From Ailanthus altissimus (taxonomy: Eukaryota > Streptophyta > Magnoliopsida > Sapindales > Simaroubaceae): a stretch of DNA of 64,000 nt. Where the stretch lies: NCBI GenBank assembly GCA_946807835.1, contig OX327706.1, positions 21,689,001 through 21,753,000 on the forward strand, in the 5' to 3' direction. Positions 23,592 through 34,988 of this stretch are shown here, in pieces. Below the pieces are notes generated by a model, which ran no database searches, was not told the origin of the DNA, and worked only from the letters and a program-made list of their open reading frames with translations. A program made the position numbers and the translations under genes. Positions within the stretch are counted from its first letter, which is position 1. Each line of letters begins with the position of its first letter.

Positions 23592-24413
23592 AGGGGCTGT
23601 TTATTATTATAATAATAATTATTATTTGACTTAATGTTGGATAGGATTTAATTTAATTTATTCAATCAATTAAAATTATTATTATTTATTTAGTAAGAAT
23701 TTTAAGTTCATTTTAATTCAGTAGAAAATGTTAATTTTTTTTAACTTTTTGATTTAATATAGAAAATGAAAATGATATTATAATTATTATTTTTTAAATA
23801 TTCTTATATAATTTACATATTACATTTTTTTTATATAAAATTCATCTTTTTTATTTTCTACCAAATACCAATTATATATTTTATTTCCTACTAAATACTA
23901 ATCATATAAAATATATACTTATTATTTTGATCAATTTTATAACTAATGTGATTTTAACCGTACTTACAACTTTAAAAAAAAAGTATAGGTAATAAATAAC
24001 TACAATAAAATTCATAATAATATTGTTTTTATATTAATATATATAATTTTAATTATATTTTTATTAATTAAATATTAAAAATTCATAAAAACATAAATAT
24101 AAAAAGTATTCATTTTTTTATTATTTTTTTAAATATAAATAACATTTACATCAAATATTAAATATAAAAAAAGCAATCATTTAAATTTAATTATTCAACT
24201 CAATTTAAAATTTATTAAAAACACAATTCAACTCAATTTAAAATTTATTAAAAACACAATTCAACTCAATTCAAAATTCGAGGTGAGGATGCTAATCAAA
24301 TTGGTTAGTTCCTTTTATGCTCATCAAATTTGAAGTTCTTAGAGAAAAGGTGTGTGTTGTACACTTAAAATAACCTCAATTCAAAATTCATTAAAAAAAC
24401 AAACAAACGCCTC
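23592..24413. mobile_element. Possible MITE with GGGGCTGTTT-type ends
   Basis: The left end is GGGGCTGTTTATT. The right end, read inward, is GAGGCGTTTGTTTG. Such ends are common in plant hAT and Harbinger MITEs. The interior is AT-rich with a 33-bp tandem repeat at 24194-24280. No convincing target duplication was seen. Confidence 0.33.
24194..24280. repeat. 33-bp tandem repeat
   Basis: The unit begins TTCAACTCAATTTAAAAT and starts at 24194, 24227 and 24260, the last copy being partial. It lies inside the MITE candidate. Confidence 0.8.
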
Positions 24414-24833
24414 AGTCTCCGCGCCTGCGTCCCACTAAAAGTCTAAAAGCATATAGGTCACGTCAGAAATGAAAAGTTTGGAATGCCAAGGAGCGACATA
24501 ACACCGAAATTTACCAACGTTTAACCAATCCGAACTAGACGCTGATTTTAGTTCTTAAATCTCATCTAAGGTCCCCAGAAACTAATGATTTCTGGACGAA
24601 GGCTAGATTATGAAGATTTAGTTACAATCAAAAAGTACATTTTACAGCAGAAAATTGGAACAGTTTGGACACATCGGCTAGTCTAAGATCGAAAATGTTC
24701 TGATATGTGCACGGTCACATGTAATATCTCTCATAACCCAAAGATCCTAAACGAAATGAACCATTGATCTTGTCCAAAAAAATTATAAATAAGCGGTTTT
24801 GAAAACAAAACTAAATGGAAACAGGCAAAATTG
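24414..24833. other. 3' flank of the PLC-like gene
   Basis: Non-coding. It should contain the 3' UTR of the minus-strand gene that ends at 24834. No other feature was seen. Confidence 0.45.
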
Positions 24834-27800
24834 TCAACAACTTAACCATAATACCAGAGTTGAGGTCAAAACTGTCCTAAACAACCATCCTAATACAGGT
24901 CTGCCGTTCATATGAGCAGTGTTGCTAGAATCTTGAGAGGGATTGTTTGGGGACTCCTGTGTGGGATCTGACGTGGCAGGTGGAGGGGGAGCAATTGGGG
25001 GAACGTCACATGTACCAAAGGTAGCATTTTCCTGCACATATATGAGAAATCTGGTCAATCTGCAGAAGAATTTTGAACTCTTATTATTGATCTTCGTTTT
25101 CTTTTTCATGCATCAATAATTTGCAATTGATTGTTATATTCACCTACAGATTGCTCTAATCTTGTGAAGGCAATATAATATAATGCTAAGTTGAGATGGC
25201 AGGTTATATAAAATAAATGGTTATCCCTCACTGGGAATTGGAAGCCTAAGTTGTTCTCTATATTGTTGACAGCTTGACACAATAGCAGCCACTGTGTAAA
25301 AACTTTATGAACATTTCTAAAATTTTTGCAGACATATACTACTAGGAGGGGAATGTAATGGTGCCTAACAAGGTCAATTCAGTAGATAATTTTAATAACA
25401 TACCTTGCAATAAGCTATATTATCACATCCACAAGTAAGATGACCATTTGCTTGATCGATGGCTTCTGGTGCTCCTCCACCATCACTCCTCTGCCATGAC
25501 AATTCAATAAAATTAACAAAAAATCTCCAATCCAAATTTTCAGGTTTTATTTTCTTTTTCTAGGATAGAGATTAGAGGAGGTATAACTCTAATGAAATGG
25601 TCTATAAAGTTTAGAACAGATTGAGTACCTGGTAGAAATCAACGGCAATGAAGTTTGGCCACCGTTTACCAGCTGCTTCATAGCAAGTGTTTAGCATCCT
25701 AGTTAGTGGAGCTGAATTGTCCAAGCAAGCTTCTGTTACATTGGGATTAGTAGGAAAGTAGTTCTGAAGAACCAATGATCTTGTTTTTGTGTTCATGGGA
25801 GAAGATTCAGCTCGATTTGGACATGAACCAGCAACCATTCCCTCATTTCCATCTGCAATTCATTTTTTTTTTGTTGTAAATTTAGTTTTCGTTATTCTTT
25901 TTCTTCCAGGGAAAAAATGGACAGAGCTATCTAGCATATAGATTTCAGGACAATTTTAAATCTTGTAGAGAGTGCCAGATAAAGACAACTAAATGATGAT
26001 TATTGGACCATCTAGTAAGAATGCATCTAATGCATGGGTTCTGCTATACTACTTGTTATAATCATTTTTCAATCAATAATGTCAAAAATCAGTAATTGAA
26101 ACTCGAAATCAGTAGTTAGATTTGCCAAATCATGTGGATATATAATAATGAACTTTGAAAGTTGAAAATAAAACTCACATTGATTTTCTACCACATATCT
26201 CCACAGGTAAGCAATCCCCTCAGAAGCTTCCTTGTTTGATTTGGAGGTGAAAACCACCAAACGCTGATTCTGCTTAACCATATCATCCACTTTTGGCCAA
26301 TCTCCACCATTCTTTGGCATATTTGACACAGGAAACATGTATTTGCTTAAACCAGATGCTTGGAAAACCTTTGTCAAACCTTGGGTGGATGTCACATAAT
26401 CCTCGATAAAAATGGTTACAATCTCAGAGGGGTTTGCATCCAGAAATTCTCGAATCTCTTTAAGCACGTTACTTGCAGGTTGCTGGGAGAAATTAAAATT
26501 GTTTCATTGCCATATTAAAGAGAGGAAGTCCTCTATGAAGTATATAAAAATGATGGTACATGAAGCACCATTAAACTGGGGGATGTACTTACAAATGCTG
26601 TGAAGTTGAAACATCTGCCGCCGGTGGAGTGACATAGCCAAATGTCATTGTTGAAGTCATACATGTCCAGCATAAGCCCTCTAACTCCATTCTACAAGAG
26701 AATTTATAAACATGTCGAAGCATAAACTAAAATGACTAAAATCTAATTTAGAGAAATTAACTTAATCAAACCTTAATACCAGTTAAATGGGATTAAGGAT
26801 TTAACACGTATAAATTCAGAGAAACAAGAACCCTCACCCAAAAAAAAAACCAGGAGAATGAAAAAGGTAAAAAGAAAAACTACAAGGAAACAGATAACTC
26901 CATATCTATCAGGCACAGTTTCTAAACTTTTACTAAGAAACAGAGTAATCCGTACATAGCTGGCATACTTTTCCCATCAAAACATGAGAAATAGTGAAAG
27001 AGGTGATTTTTGTACTCTACAATGAAAATTCAGCGTTACGGAATATATACATCGATTCAGTCATAAGTACTGAATACGAACGACTTGAATTGAATTTTCA
27101 AATGCCAAGTTCATATCTAGAGCAGACTAAATTAAAAAGTATGAAAATATTCAAGTTGGTTAGCTTTCACTACTCTTAATTTACAATCTAAAGACACAGC
27201 TAAACCAACTTGGCTAGATTGCTTATTTTTCAATCAAAGGACAATTATATTAAGTAGGTAGATCTGCAAAACACATGTACACAATACAACTATTTGACAA
27301 CAAAACTAGAATATTAACTTTAATTGAAATAGAGCTAGGGAGCATGTGGGGTCTTACATTAAGTTGATTGGTGACAGTGTCTTCCTGGTTCCTCGGTGAT
27401 ATAAGTATCGGTCCAATGGACGGTCTCGCCGTCGTAAGAGAATAGGCGTTGTGTGTTGTTAACCATGAGTACTTGTTAAATGGCAAACCTTTCACCTAGC
27501 CAAAACCAAACCCACATGCCACAAGCAATTAAAATCAAACGCCATTACTTTATAATACCAAAAAAAAAAAACAAACATAAACCTTAAAATAAATGGTACC
27601 TTCGATGTGGGATTCAGTGGTTGGATCCGGGAACATCTGGGTCGGGTGTTGCCATTAGCAGGGCATGTTTGACATGTCAATCCAGCGTCGCAGACACTGT
27701 TAGAAGAACAAGTCTCTCCGATCTGTACCAAGAGCAACAAGTATAAACAATACTAACTATTGCCATCAAGAAACATATTCAACTTGTGTTAATACAAAGA

Positions 27801-27965
27801 AGAAACAATAGTGCTGGTTATTTTTCATCTGATAATGATTTTCTTACTGTGGGTAATTAAGAAACAAACCTTGAGACTGGAAGTACATGCGGAAAGAAGA
27901 AATATTACTGTAATGAACAGAACTTGGATTTGGAGATTTATCAGAAACTTTGCTCCCTGCAACAT
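24834..27965 (-). CDS. Secreted PI-PLC X-domain-containing protein, 8 exons
   Basis: Exons in transcript order are 27965-27870, 27722-27600, 27495-27358, 26691-26593, 26482-26179, 25852-25629, 25490-25404 and 25031-24834. All have GT-AG borders and the phases join, giving 422 residues. An N-terminal signal peptide covers about residues 1-26. A Cys-rich segment follows, then the PLC X-like domain with His in TTHNAY (88) and in LCHS (140), the two expected catalytic histidines. The motifs LMLDMYDF and [10 protein letters not shown] are typical of this family. A Pro/Ser-rich tail and a hydrophobic C-terminus (last ~17 residues) suggest a GPI anchor. The order and motifs match Arabidopsis At5g67130 (from memory). 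Members resemble bacterial-type phosphoinositide phospholipases, but their activity in plants is unclear. The ATG at 27965 was chosen because it gives the signal peptide and joins exon 2 in phase. Confidence 0.92.
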
Positions 27966-30267
27966 GGAGACAATGTGTATTAAGGTTCACCGTTTCCCCA
28001 GAAAAAGGAAAATATAACATTAAACAAAAAGTGAAAGTAAAATTAGTGAGATGTTGTAAAACAGATAGTTTTGCATGCCTTCATTTGAGGATCTTCGTTA
28101 TGTATGAGACAGAGAGCGGTGGTTGGTTCTGAAATGTGGTGGGGCTTTTTTTTTTTTTTTTTTTTGAACTGGCCTTAGTTCTGTTCAGAGGCACAGACCC
28201 GTTAAGATTTTTGGTAACGTGTAATAATATTATTTTGTAGTTGGTAAAAGAAAGCTCCGCTGGTTCCTGTCATCTAGCGGTTTTAGTCTTTCATACTTTT
28301 TTCCCCCCTTAGATTGTTTTTGGTATATGTGGTTCTAGAAGAAAAAAAAATGTCATAAATTATTTATTTATTTATTTTGAAATGGTTAGTGTCCCATGAA
28401 TATAATATTTAAGAATCAACCATCAAAGTTCCCCAGCTCATTATAGATTATGTGTTGCGATTTGTTATTGATAAAATAAAAAATTATAAATAGATTGCAA
28501 TTACATGCTTAAATCTTGATATCATTGCCTTAAAAACTTCAATAATTAAAGATAAAAGTTGATGAGTCGGGCATGAAAGATAGGCATAAGGCATTTGTAT
28601 CGTATGAACATCTTTTTCTTTTTTTTTATTTAAAAAATATACTTATTATTTACACCCAAGTTCTTGATTGCATTTAACATTTTCTATTGAAGGAAAAGAA
28701 TAATAATAACTAAGAATGAGATATTCATATGTTAAGAAATAATCATAATTTATAAACTTGAACTTTGGCATATGATAAAAAAAACAAAGACGGCTTAAAT
28801 TGACATGGTCTTTGGCCGAAGTACGAACCTTTGCATGATGTGTAATGCTCCGTTTTTTAGTTGTGAAATTAGTTTTTAATTTGGAAGTTTGGGTCAATCT
28901 TAACTTTCCTTAATAAAAAAGAAAAGAAAAGAAAAATGGGAAAGAATAATCTTATTAAATATTCCCTTATCAAAGTTCGCGTCCACTGGGATTTTAATTA
29001 GATTTTAGATTTAACAACTTCATAGAAAATTCTGGTTGTCTTTCAAGAAAATGCTTTTATTTTATAAAACGACACTTGGTAGTTGGTGCAAATGAATAGA
29101 ATATTAATAAAATTTGCCTGCTTTGCACGCTTATATTATATGACTGAGTTGTCTTTGAAGGATTCTTACTTTATTTTTTTTTTTTTACTTTTAGTTCTTT
29201 TATTTATATAATTTTTAGTTTTGAAAGGCACATGTAATTTGACATAGCTTATACCTGGCATGATCACCATCTGTCCACATAACGTGTCCAAATTGAACTG
29301 ATAATAATTGACTGTTAGCATAAAAAATTAATTACTCAATTACTTAGATGTTAATCTTTTGAATAATGTTGTAACTCTTTGATTTTTATGGATGATAATT
29401 TCAGCACGAGCTACATGTCATACTTCAGGTATTCTAACGTTAAGAATGTCAAGATCAAACCAATAAAAAGATTTTTTTGTGAACTAGAGAACAAGAAAAT
29501 TGTATGCATCTTCCATAGGAAGTCCTATCTAGTAATTATTTCATAATCATCTCGTAATATTTAGTGAAAGTCAGGTGGGCGCTTCAATAAATATTAATAT
29601 ATTTTTTAATTTTGTCCGAAAAACTATTTAATCTCCATAGGTTAGAGTTCCTTCAAACTTCCATCAAAAGTCCTAAGAATCGTGGTAGCTTCTCTAAAAT
29701 TCTTTATAGACTCTCTCTAAATATTCATCCTTAAAAGGAGTCTTTCCTTATTTCCCAAACTAGAGTGTGTCTACAGCCTACAATTAAAGCAAAACATAAA
29801 ACCAAGGTCGATAATTTGACATTAATGGCTTACAGGTTACAAATTCATTAATAATTATAGACTTGTTTGGTTTTGTTACCTTCAAGAGTCAAGAGAGCTG
29901 AGACCATTTAACATTGATCCCAATTCATCCAGCCTACTTCACCTGTTGAATTCATACTGATCTAAGTTTACAAAATAGCATTTTCTTATGAACAAAGTAG
30001 TTGGTGTACTTCTGCTCATATAGGATTCAATTTTAAGCCTTTCACCATATATGCATATACAGAAAAACTGTTAAGCACATGATTCCTTTTGGACAAAAGA
30101 TGATGGAGGCAATCTTCCGTCATATAGCTTGGAAGACAGATGAATTGATGGCGTGTTTCCCACTAGCTGGACGTGCTTTTTAGCTAAAGGAAAAAAGTGG
30201 AAAAAAAGAGAGAGGAAATTTTGGCCAAGAGCACCATACAATTGCACAATGCTCTTCATCTTTGTCA
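27966..30267. other. Divergent promoter region between PLC-like gene and subtilase
   Basis: About 2.3 kb separates two divergently transcribed genes and should hold both promoters. A run of 20 T bases lies at 28146-28165. Otherwise the sequence is AT-rich with no coding potential or clear mobile-element ends. Confidence 0.5.
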
Positions 30268-32571
30268 ATGGCAAACAAAGGGCAATATTGTTCATCTATG
30301 GCTACTCTCACTCTCAAGGTTCTTCTGGTCTCAATCTTTCACCTTAGTTCTACTCTGGCACGATCTGACACATATATCGTCCACATGGACATATCAGCTA
30401 TGCCCAAAGCCTATTCCAGCCACCATAGCTGGTATTTGTCTATGCTTTCTTCAGTATCAGAAGCTTCAAAAGCAACTGCAACCGGCAGTACTATTTCCTC
30501 CAAACTTATTTATCCTTATGCCAATTCCATCCATGGATTTAGTGCAACTCTTACTGTCACTGAGCTTGAAGCCGTGAAAAAGTTTCCGGGCTATATTTCT
30601 TCAATTCGAGATCATCCTCTTACAATTCACACAACTCACACTTCTGAATTTCTTGGGTTGAGTTCCTTCTCAGGTGCATGGCGGGCATCGAATTTTGGTG
30701 CAGATGTAATAATTGGTTTAGTTGATACCGGAATTTGGCCTGAGAGTGAGAGCTTTAATGATGAAGGAATGACAAGAGTTCCACCAAAATGGAAAGGAAC
30801 ATGCATGTCTGGCATCCAATTCAATTCTTCCTTGTGCAACAAGAAACTCATTGGGGCTCGGTTTTACAACAAAGGTCTGATTGCTAACAATCCTAAGTTG
30901 AAAATTCAGATGAACTCCCCCAGGGATGTCAGTGGGCATGGAACTCATACTTCATCAATAGCTGCTGGTAACTATATAAAAGGCGCATCTTATTTTGGTT
31001 ATGCTACTGGCACTGGTAGAGGCATGGCGCCGCGGGCTCATATAGCCATGTATAAAGCAGTTTGGAGGTACGGGGTCTACTCATCTGATGTTATCGCTGC
31101 AATAGACCAAGCACTGCAAGACGGGGTTGATGTTTTATCTTTGTCCTTGGGCCTAAGCTTGAATGGTATTTTCCTGGAAGATGACCCTATTGCGGTAGCT
31201 ACTTTTGCGGCCATGAAAAAGGGAGTATTTGTAGTAGCATCTGCTGGAAATGACGGTCCTCTGTACTGGACTTTAATCAACGGTGCGCCTTGGCTGCTTA
31301 CTGTTGCTGCAGGCACTATAGATCGCGAATTTGGGGGAATTTTAACTCTGGGAAATTGGGTTCAGATCAATTTCAAGTCCCTATATCCTGGGAATTCTTC
31401 CTTAAGCCAAATGTTTCTTGTTTACATGGATGCGTGTGATAGTCTAACAGCATTGAAGAAAGTGAAAGAAAACATTGTTGTGTGCAAGGGTAGTTCAAGT
31501 TTAGGCAGTCAAGTTGACAATGCAATGTCTGCAGGAGTTTCTGGAGCTGTTTTCATTTCTAACTCTTCTTTATCAGAACCCTACATCAGAAGCTCATTTC
31601 CAGCAGCATTTATTAATCAGAATGATGGGCAAACCATAATAGACTACATAAAGAAGAGCAATAACCCAACAGGAAGTTTTCATTTTCGAAAGACAGTTAT
31701 TGGCACAAAGCCAGCACCATTGGTAGATAGTTATAGCTCTAGAGGTCCTTTCCAGAGCTGCCCGAGCATCCTAAAGCCAGACATTTTGGCTCCTGGCTCA
31801 TTAGTCTTAGCATCATGGTCTCCAACTAGTTCAGTTGCTGAGGTTCAATCACGCCCCCTGTATAGCAATTTCAATCTCATGTCAGGCACCTCCATGGCCA
31901 CACCTCACGTGGCAGGCGTGGCAGCTCTTGTAAAGGCGGCTCACCGTGATTGGAGCCCTGCAGCCATTCGGTCTGCTCTGGTGACCACGGCCAGTTCATT
32001 AGACAACACTGCAAGTCCTATAAAAGATGTTTCAAATTATGACAAGCCAGCAAGCCCGCTAGACAAGGGAGCTGGACATATTAATCCGAACAAAGCTCTC
32101 AATCCTGGCCTTGTCTATGATGCAACAACAGAGGACTACATAAAGCTTCTATGTGCAATGGCCTATACACCAACACAAATCCGAATCATCACAAAGTCCT
32201 CACACAACTGCGTAAACCGGTCGTTGGATCTTAATTACCCTTCTTTCATTGCTTTCTTTAACAATTACGACTCCGGTTCAAACGGAAAAGTTGTTAAAGA
32301 ATTTTGGAGGACTGTAACTAATGTTGGGGAGGCAGGAGAAAGCTACACTGCAAAATTGACGGGTTTGGACGGCTTAAAGGTATATGTGGAGCCACATAGA
32401 TTGGTATTTAAGCAAAAGCATGATAAGCATAGTTATCGACTTACTTTGGAGGGCCCTAAATTGTTGAAAGAAGAAATTGTTTATGGTTTTCTAAGTTGGG
32501 TGGATGATAATGGCAAATATATGGTCAGAAGCCCAATCCTAGCCACAAGCCTCGTGTCAGAATCTCCTTGA
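30268..32571 (+). CDS. SBT1.9: Subtilisin-like serine protease, SBT1.9-like, intronless
   Basis: A single exon encodes 767 residues from the first ATG at 30268; a second in-frame ATG at 30298 gives a neater signal peptide and may be the real start. Domains in order are a signal peptide, an inhibitor_I9 prodomain (DTYIVHMD to about residue 118), and the S8 peptidase domain with an inserted PA domain. A fibronectin III-like C-terminal domain follows. The catalytic triad is intact: Asp in LVDTGIWPE (153), His in SGHGTHT (224) and Ser in SGTSMATPHVAG (542), with the oxyanion Asn in ASAGNDGP (328). The length is normal for plant subtilases, and lack of introns is common in this family. Words such as YYW/LYWTLINGAPW and YSSRGPF recall Arabidopsis SBT1.9, At5g67090 (from memory). 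It is presumably secreted to the cell wall. The substrate is unknown. A broken second copy lies at 46892-49146. Confidence 0.95.
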   Translation: MANKGQYCSSMATLTLKVLLVSIFHLSSTLARSDTYIVHMDISAMPKAYSSHHSWYLSMLSSVSEASKATATGSTISSKLIYPYANSIHGFSATLTVTELEAVKKFPGYISSIRDHPLTIHTTHTSEFLGLSSFSGAWRASNFGADVIIGLVDTGIWPESESFNDEGMTRVPPKWKGTCMSGIQFNSSLCNKKLIGARFYNKGLIANNPKLKIQMNSPRDVSGHGTHTSSIAAGNYIKGASYFGYATGTGRGMAPRAHIAMYKAVWRYGVYSSDVIAAIDQALQDGVDVLSLSLGLSLNGIFLEDDPIAVATFAAMKKGVFVVASAGNDGPLYWTLINGAPWLLTVAAGTIDREFGGILTLGNWVQINFKSLYPGNSSLSQMFLVYMDACDSLTALKKVKENIVVCKGSSSLGSQVDNAMSAGVSGAVFISNSSLSEPYIRSSFPAAFINQNDGQTIIDYIKKSNNPTGSFHFRKTVIGTKPAPLVDSYSSRGPFQSCPSILKPDILAPGSLVLASWSPTSSVAEVQSRPLYSNFNLMSGTSMATPHVAGVAALVKAAHRDWSPAAIRSALVTTASSLDNTASPIKDVSNYDKPASPLDKGAGHINPNKALNPGLVYDATTEDYIKLLCAMAYTPTQIRIITKSSHNCVNRSLDLNYPSFIAFFNNYDSGSNGKVVKEFWRTVTNVGEAGESYTAKLTGLDGLKVYVEPHRLVFKQKHDKHSYRLTLEGPKLLKEEIVYGFLSWVDDNGKYMVRSPILATSLVSESP

Positions 32572-32770
32572 AACTTGAAAGGCATAGCTTTTAAATATTT
32601 TGCTTAGGGCTGTCGTCATTTTATCATAAGCTGTGATATGTTCTAAAATGTTTTTGCCTCCCGCTTTACTTCTATTTTTACCTGCATTCTCATTCTGTTT
32701 CTTCACTTTGATATCGCAACGATTGAAACACTCTGATCATTCAGTAAAAAATTTACTTGTTTTGACGGTC

Positions 32771-32985
32771 TGCGCCAGGCCATGCGGTTGTGCAACGCAC
32801 GGGCGACACAAGAGAGCCCACCGGCCACTAGGGCCCCAGTAGCAAGCTGAAGCGATGAACCCTCTCCTTAAAAAAGTTTAATTTAATATCACGACGGACA
32901 TTAGATACTATATTGATAAAAGGAGGTATTAATTTTACGGTATTACCCCACTCGATCTTGGCCAAATTATATATTAAATGGCCAT
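32771..32985 (-). pseudogene. U2 snRNA pseudogene with remnant promoter
   Basis: The minus strand aligns along the length of the intact U2 gene at 45870-46065 but with many substitutions. The branch-site recognition word GTAGTA reads GTAATA, and the first ~15 bases are unrecognisable. Homology continues upstream. A TATA-like TTTTATC lies at 33029-33037, and an upstream-element remnant (minus strand ATCTCACATGG) lies at 33068-33078. The promoter came along, so this is a DNA-level copy and not a retroposed RNA. Confidence 0.75.
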
Positions 32986-33806
32986 AGCCCATCAGACAGA
33001 CCTGAAAATTTTCACCCTACGAAGCCGCTGGTTTTATCTTCAGTTCCTCCTGATTTCTCCAACACACCATGTGAGATAATGAAAACAGAGCCAGCGGATG
33101 ATTTTCGGAGAGTTGGATATGGTCGATTAGCATTTTAGAAAATGACAATAATCAATAATTTGAAATCTCCCATCAACCTATTTCTTGACATTTACATCCT
33201 CTTATTTTGGCTCGATTTATTGGTAAAGTACTAACCTTGTAAATAGTTGATTGTTACAGGTATTTTCTTTTTCTTTTTCAAGAAAGATTGGAACAAGTAA
33301 TTGAACAAATTAAATTGAGTAGCGATAGATTTATAAAGTTAGGATATAAGTTTTGTGTCTTAATTAATATACTATCAATCAATAATTATATATGTCAAGT
33401 AATTGTTAATTATTTAATTCTTATTAATATAATAATTAGGGTGAATGTTTGTGTTCAGGTCAATTTAATTGGACTAAATTTAGAATTTTTTTTTTTTCCA
33501 AACTAGCCTGAAATCGGTACCTATGTCCTAATTCAAATCTTGGGTTTTGATTTGAGCCAGTGGATGAGTTTGAGTTTTGAGATAGATTTGAATTTTTTTT
33601 TTGAGCGCTTTTTTCTTTTAATGTTATATTGAGCGATGATAATTCCATCCACATATTACCTAATGAACCCTACTAAAATTATGAAATTCACGTTATTTTA
33701 TAAATAAGCTTTACATAATATAATATTTGCCCATCATGACCATTTATATTACTTTCATATTATTTTTATTATTATATTATTATTATATTTATAGTGAGAA
33801 TGTAAA
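32986..33806. other. Intergenic DNA
   Basis: Apart from the U2 pseudogene promoter remnant up to about 33078, nothing is recognised here. Open frames are short and AT-driven. Confidence 0.5.
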
Positions 33807-33811
33807 GTATA

Positions 33812-34566
33812 CGTGAGAATATTGATTAAAAATTATTAAAATATAATTTGGGGATTAAGTCAAGTGCGTAGGGTGCGTACAGATCGAAGACGGACTTGAA
33901 AAGAAGTAAAAAATGAAGAAGGATGCACCAGGCGACCAGCGTCGCGGCGACTAGGAGTGGGCGCCGCGGTGCCAGGAAACTAGCGCCGCAGCACTCAGCA
34001 AAAGTGCGCCAGCGCTGGAGCGACGAGATCTCAGCGCTGGATGAGGGAACAGTATCCCAAAATTAGGAAACTTCCTAATTTCGTCTCCCACTTGCTTTAG
34101 GACTCCCTAATACGACTCCCACACGTATAGGAAAAATATAGGACGTCCCAAGGCCTATATAAAGGCTATCAATTGGCTTGTAAACACATCTTGTCATCTT
34201 TGTGATCAAGAGTGATCTTTGTGATCAATAGTGATCTTTGTGATCTTAGTGAGATCTTGGTGATCAACAATAATCTTAGTGATAATTCTTAGTGGTTCTT
34301 TATGAGAGAAAATCCCTAGAGGGTAAGAGAGAGTTTTCTTTGTGATCTTTCTTATAATAGGCATACTTTGTGGTTGCCTTGTGATTCATAATAAGAGAAG
34401 AGTGTGATCTTGATCCGCCGTGGACGTAGGTAAGTTGTCGAACCACGTAATTCTTTGCGTGTTCTTCTTCTACCCCTTTCTCTTTTTTATTTTTTAATAA
34501 CTTATTCTGCATTATTATATTACTTAGGTGAATTGTTTAGCTTGTTTGTGTGCTTCTGCTTCAACA
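33812..34566 (+). repeat. 5' LTR of copia element
   Basis: This is 755 bp and aligns with 41375-42104. U3 contains a GC-rich block of GCGCCGC-type words (33925-34035), then a TATA box at 34156-34163, a leader of repeated GTGATC words (34197-34275), and the CGAACCACGTAA word (34439-34450). It ends TTCAACA. Confidence 0.9.
34156..34163 (+). promoter_or_regulatory. LTR TATA box
   Basis: TATATAAA, conserved in the 3' LTR near 41702-41711. It sits about 345 bp into the LTR, the expected promoter position. Confidence 0.6.
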
Positions 34567-34569
34567 AAC

Positions 34570-34581
34570 TGGTATCAGAGC
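34570..34581 (+). promoter_or_regulatory. tRNA-iMet primer-binding site
   Basis: A perfect TGGTATCAGAGC lies three bases after the 5' LTR. Confidence 0.9.
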
Positions 34582-34988
34582 TTTGGTTCTAAGCAGACAT
34601 GGCCACACCCAAGTATGAGGTAGAGAAATTCAACGGTACGAATGATTTCAATCTGTGGAAGATGAAGGTTAAGGCGTTGTTGGTGAGCCAAAGACTTGGT
34701 TCGGCATTAGAGGAGACTGCAGCTCCATCTAGTGATGAAGAGAAGATGCCAGAGTCATCTAGAGCAGAAGCAGAAATGAGGGACATTCAAGAAAGAGCTC
34801 ATAGCACAATCGTTCTGTCATTGAGCGATGAAGTACTAAGGGAAGTAGCAGGTGAGACGACGGCAATAGATCTTTAGAAGAAACTTGACTCTATTTATAT
34901 GAGAAAATCGTTGGCCAACAGACTACATATAAAGAAGAAGCTGTATCAGCTATCCATGTCAGAGGGGACGCCGATGAAAGATCATATA

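Noticed and set aside
34197..34285. CRISPR-like array of short repeats
   Set aside because: The repeats are short, irregular and without unique spacers. They are part of a plant LTR.
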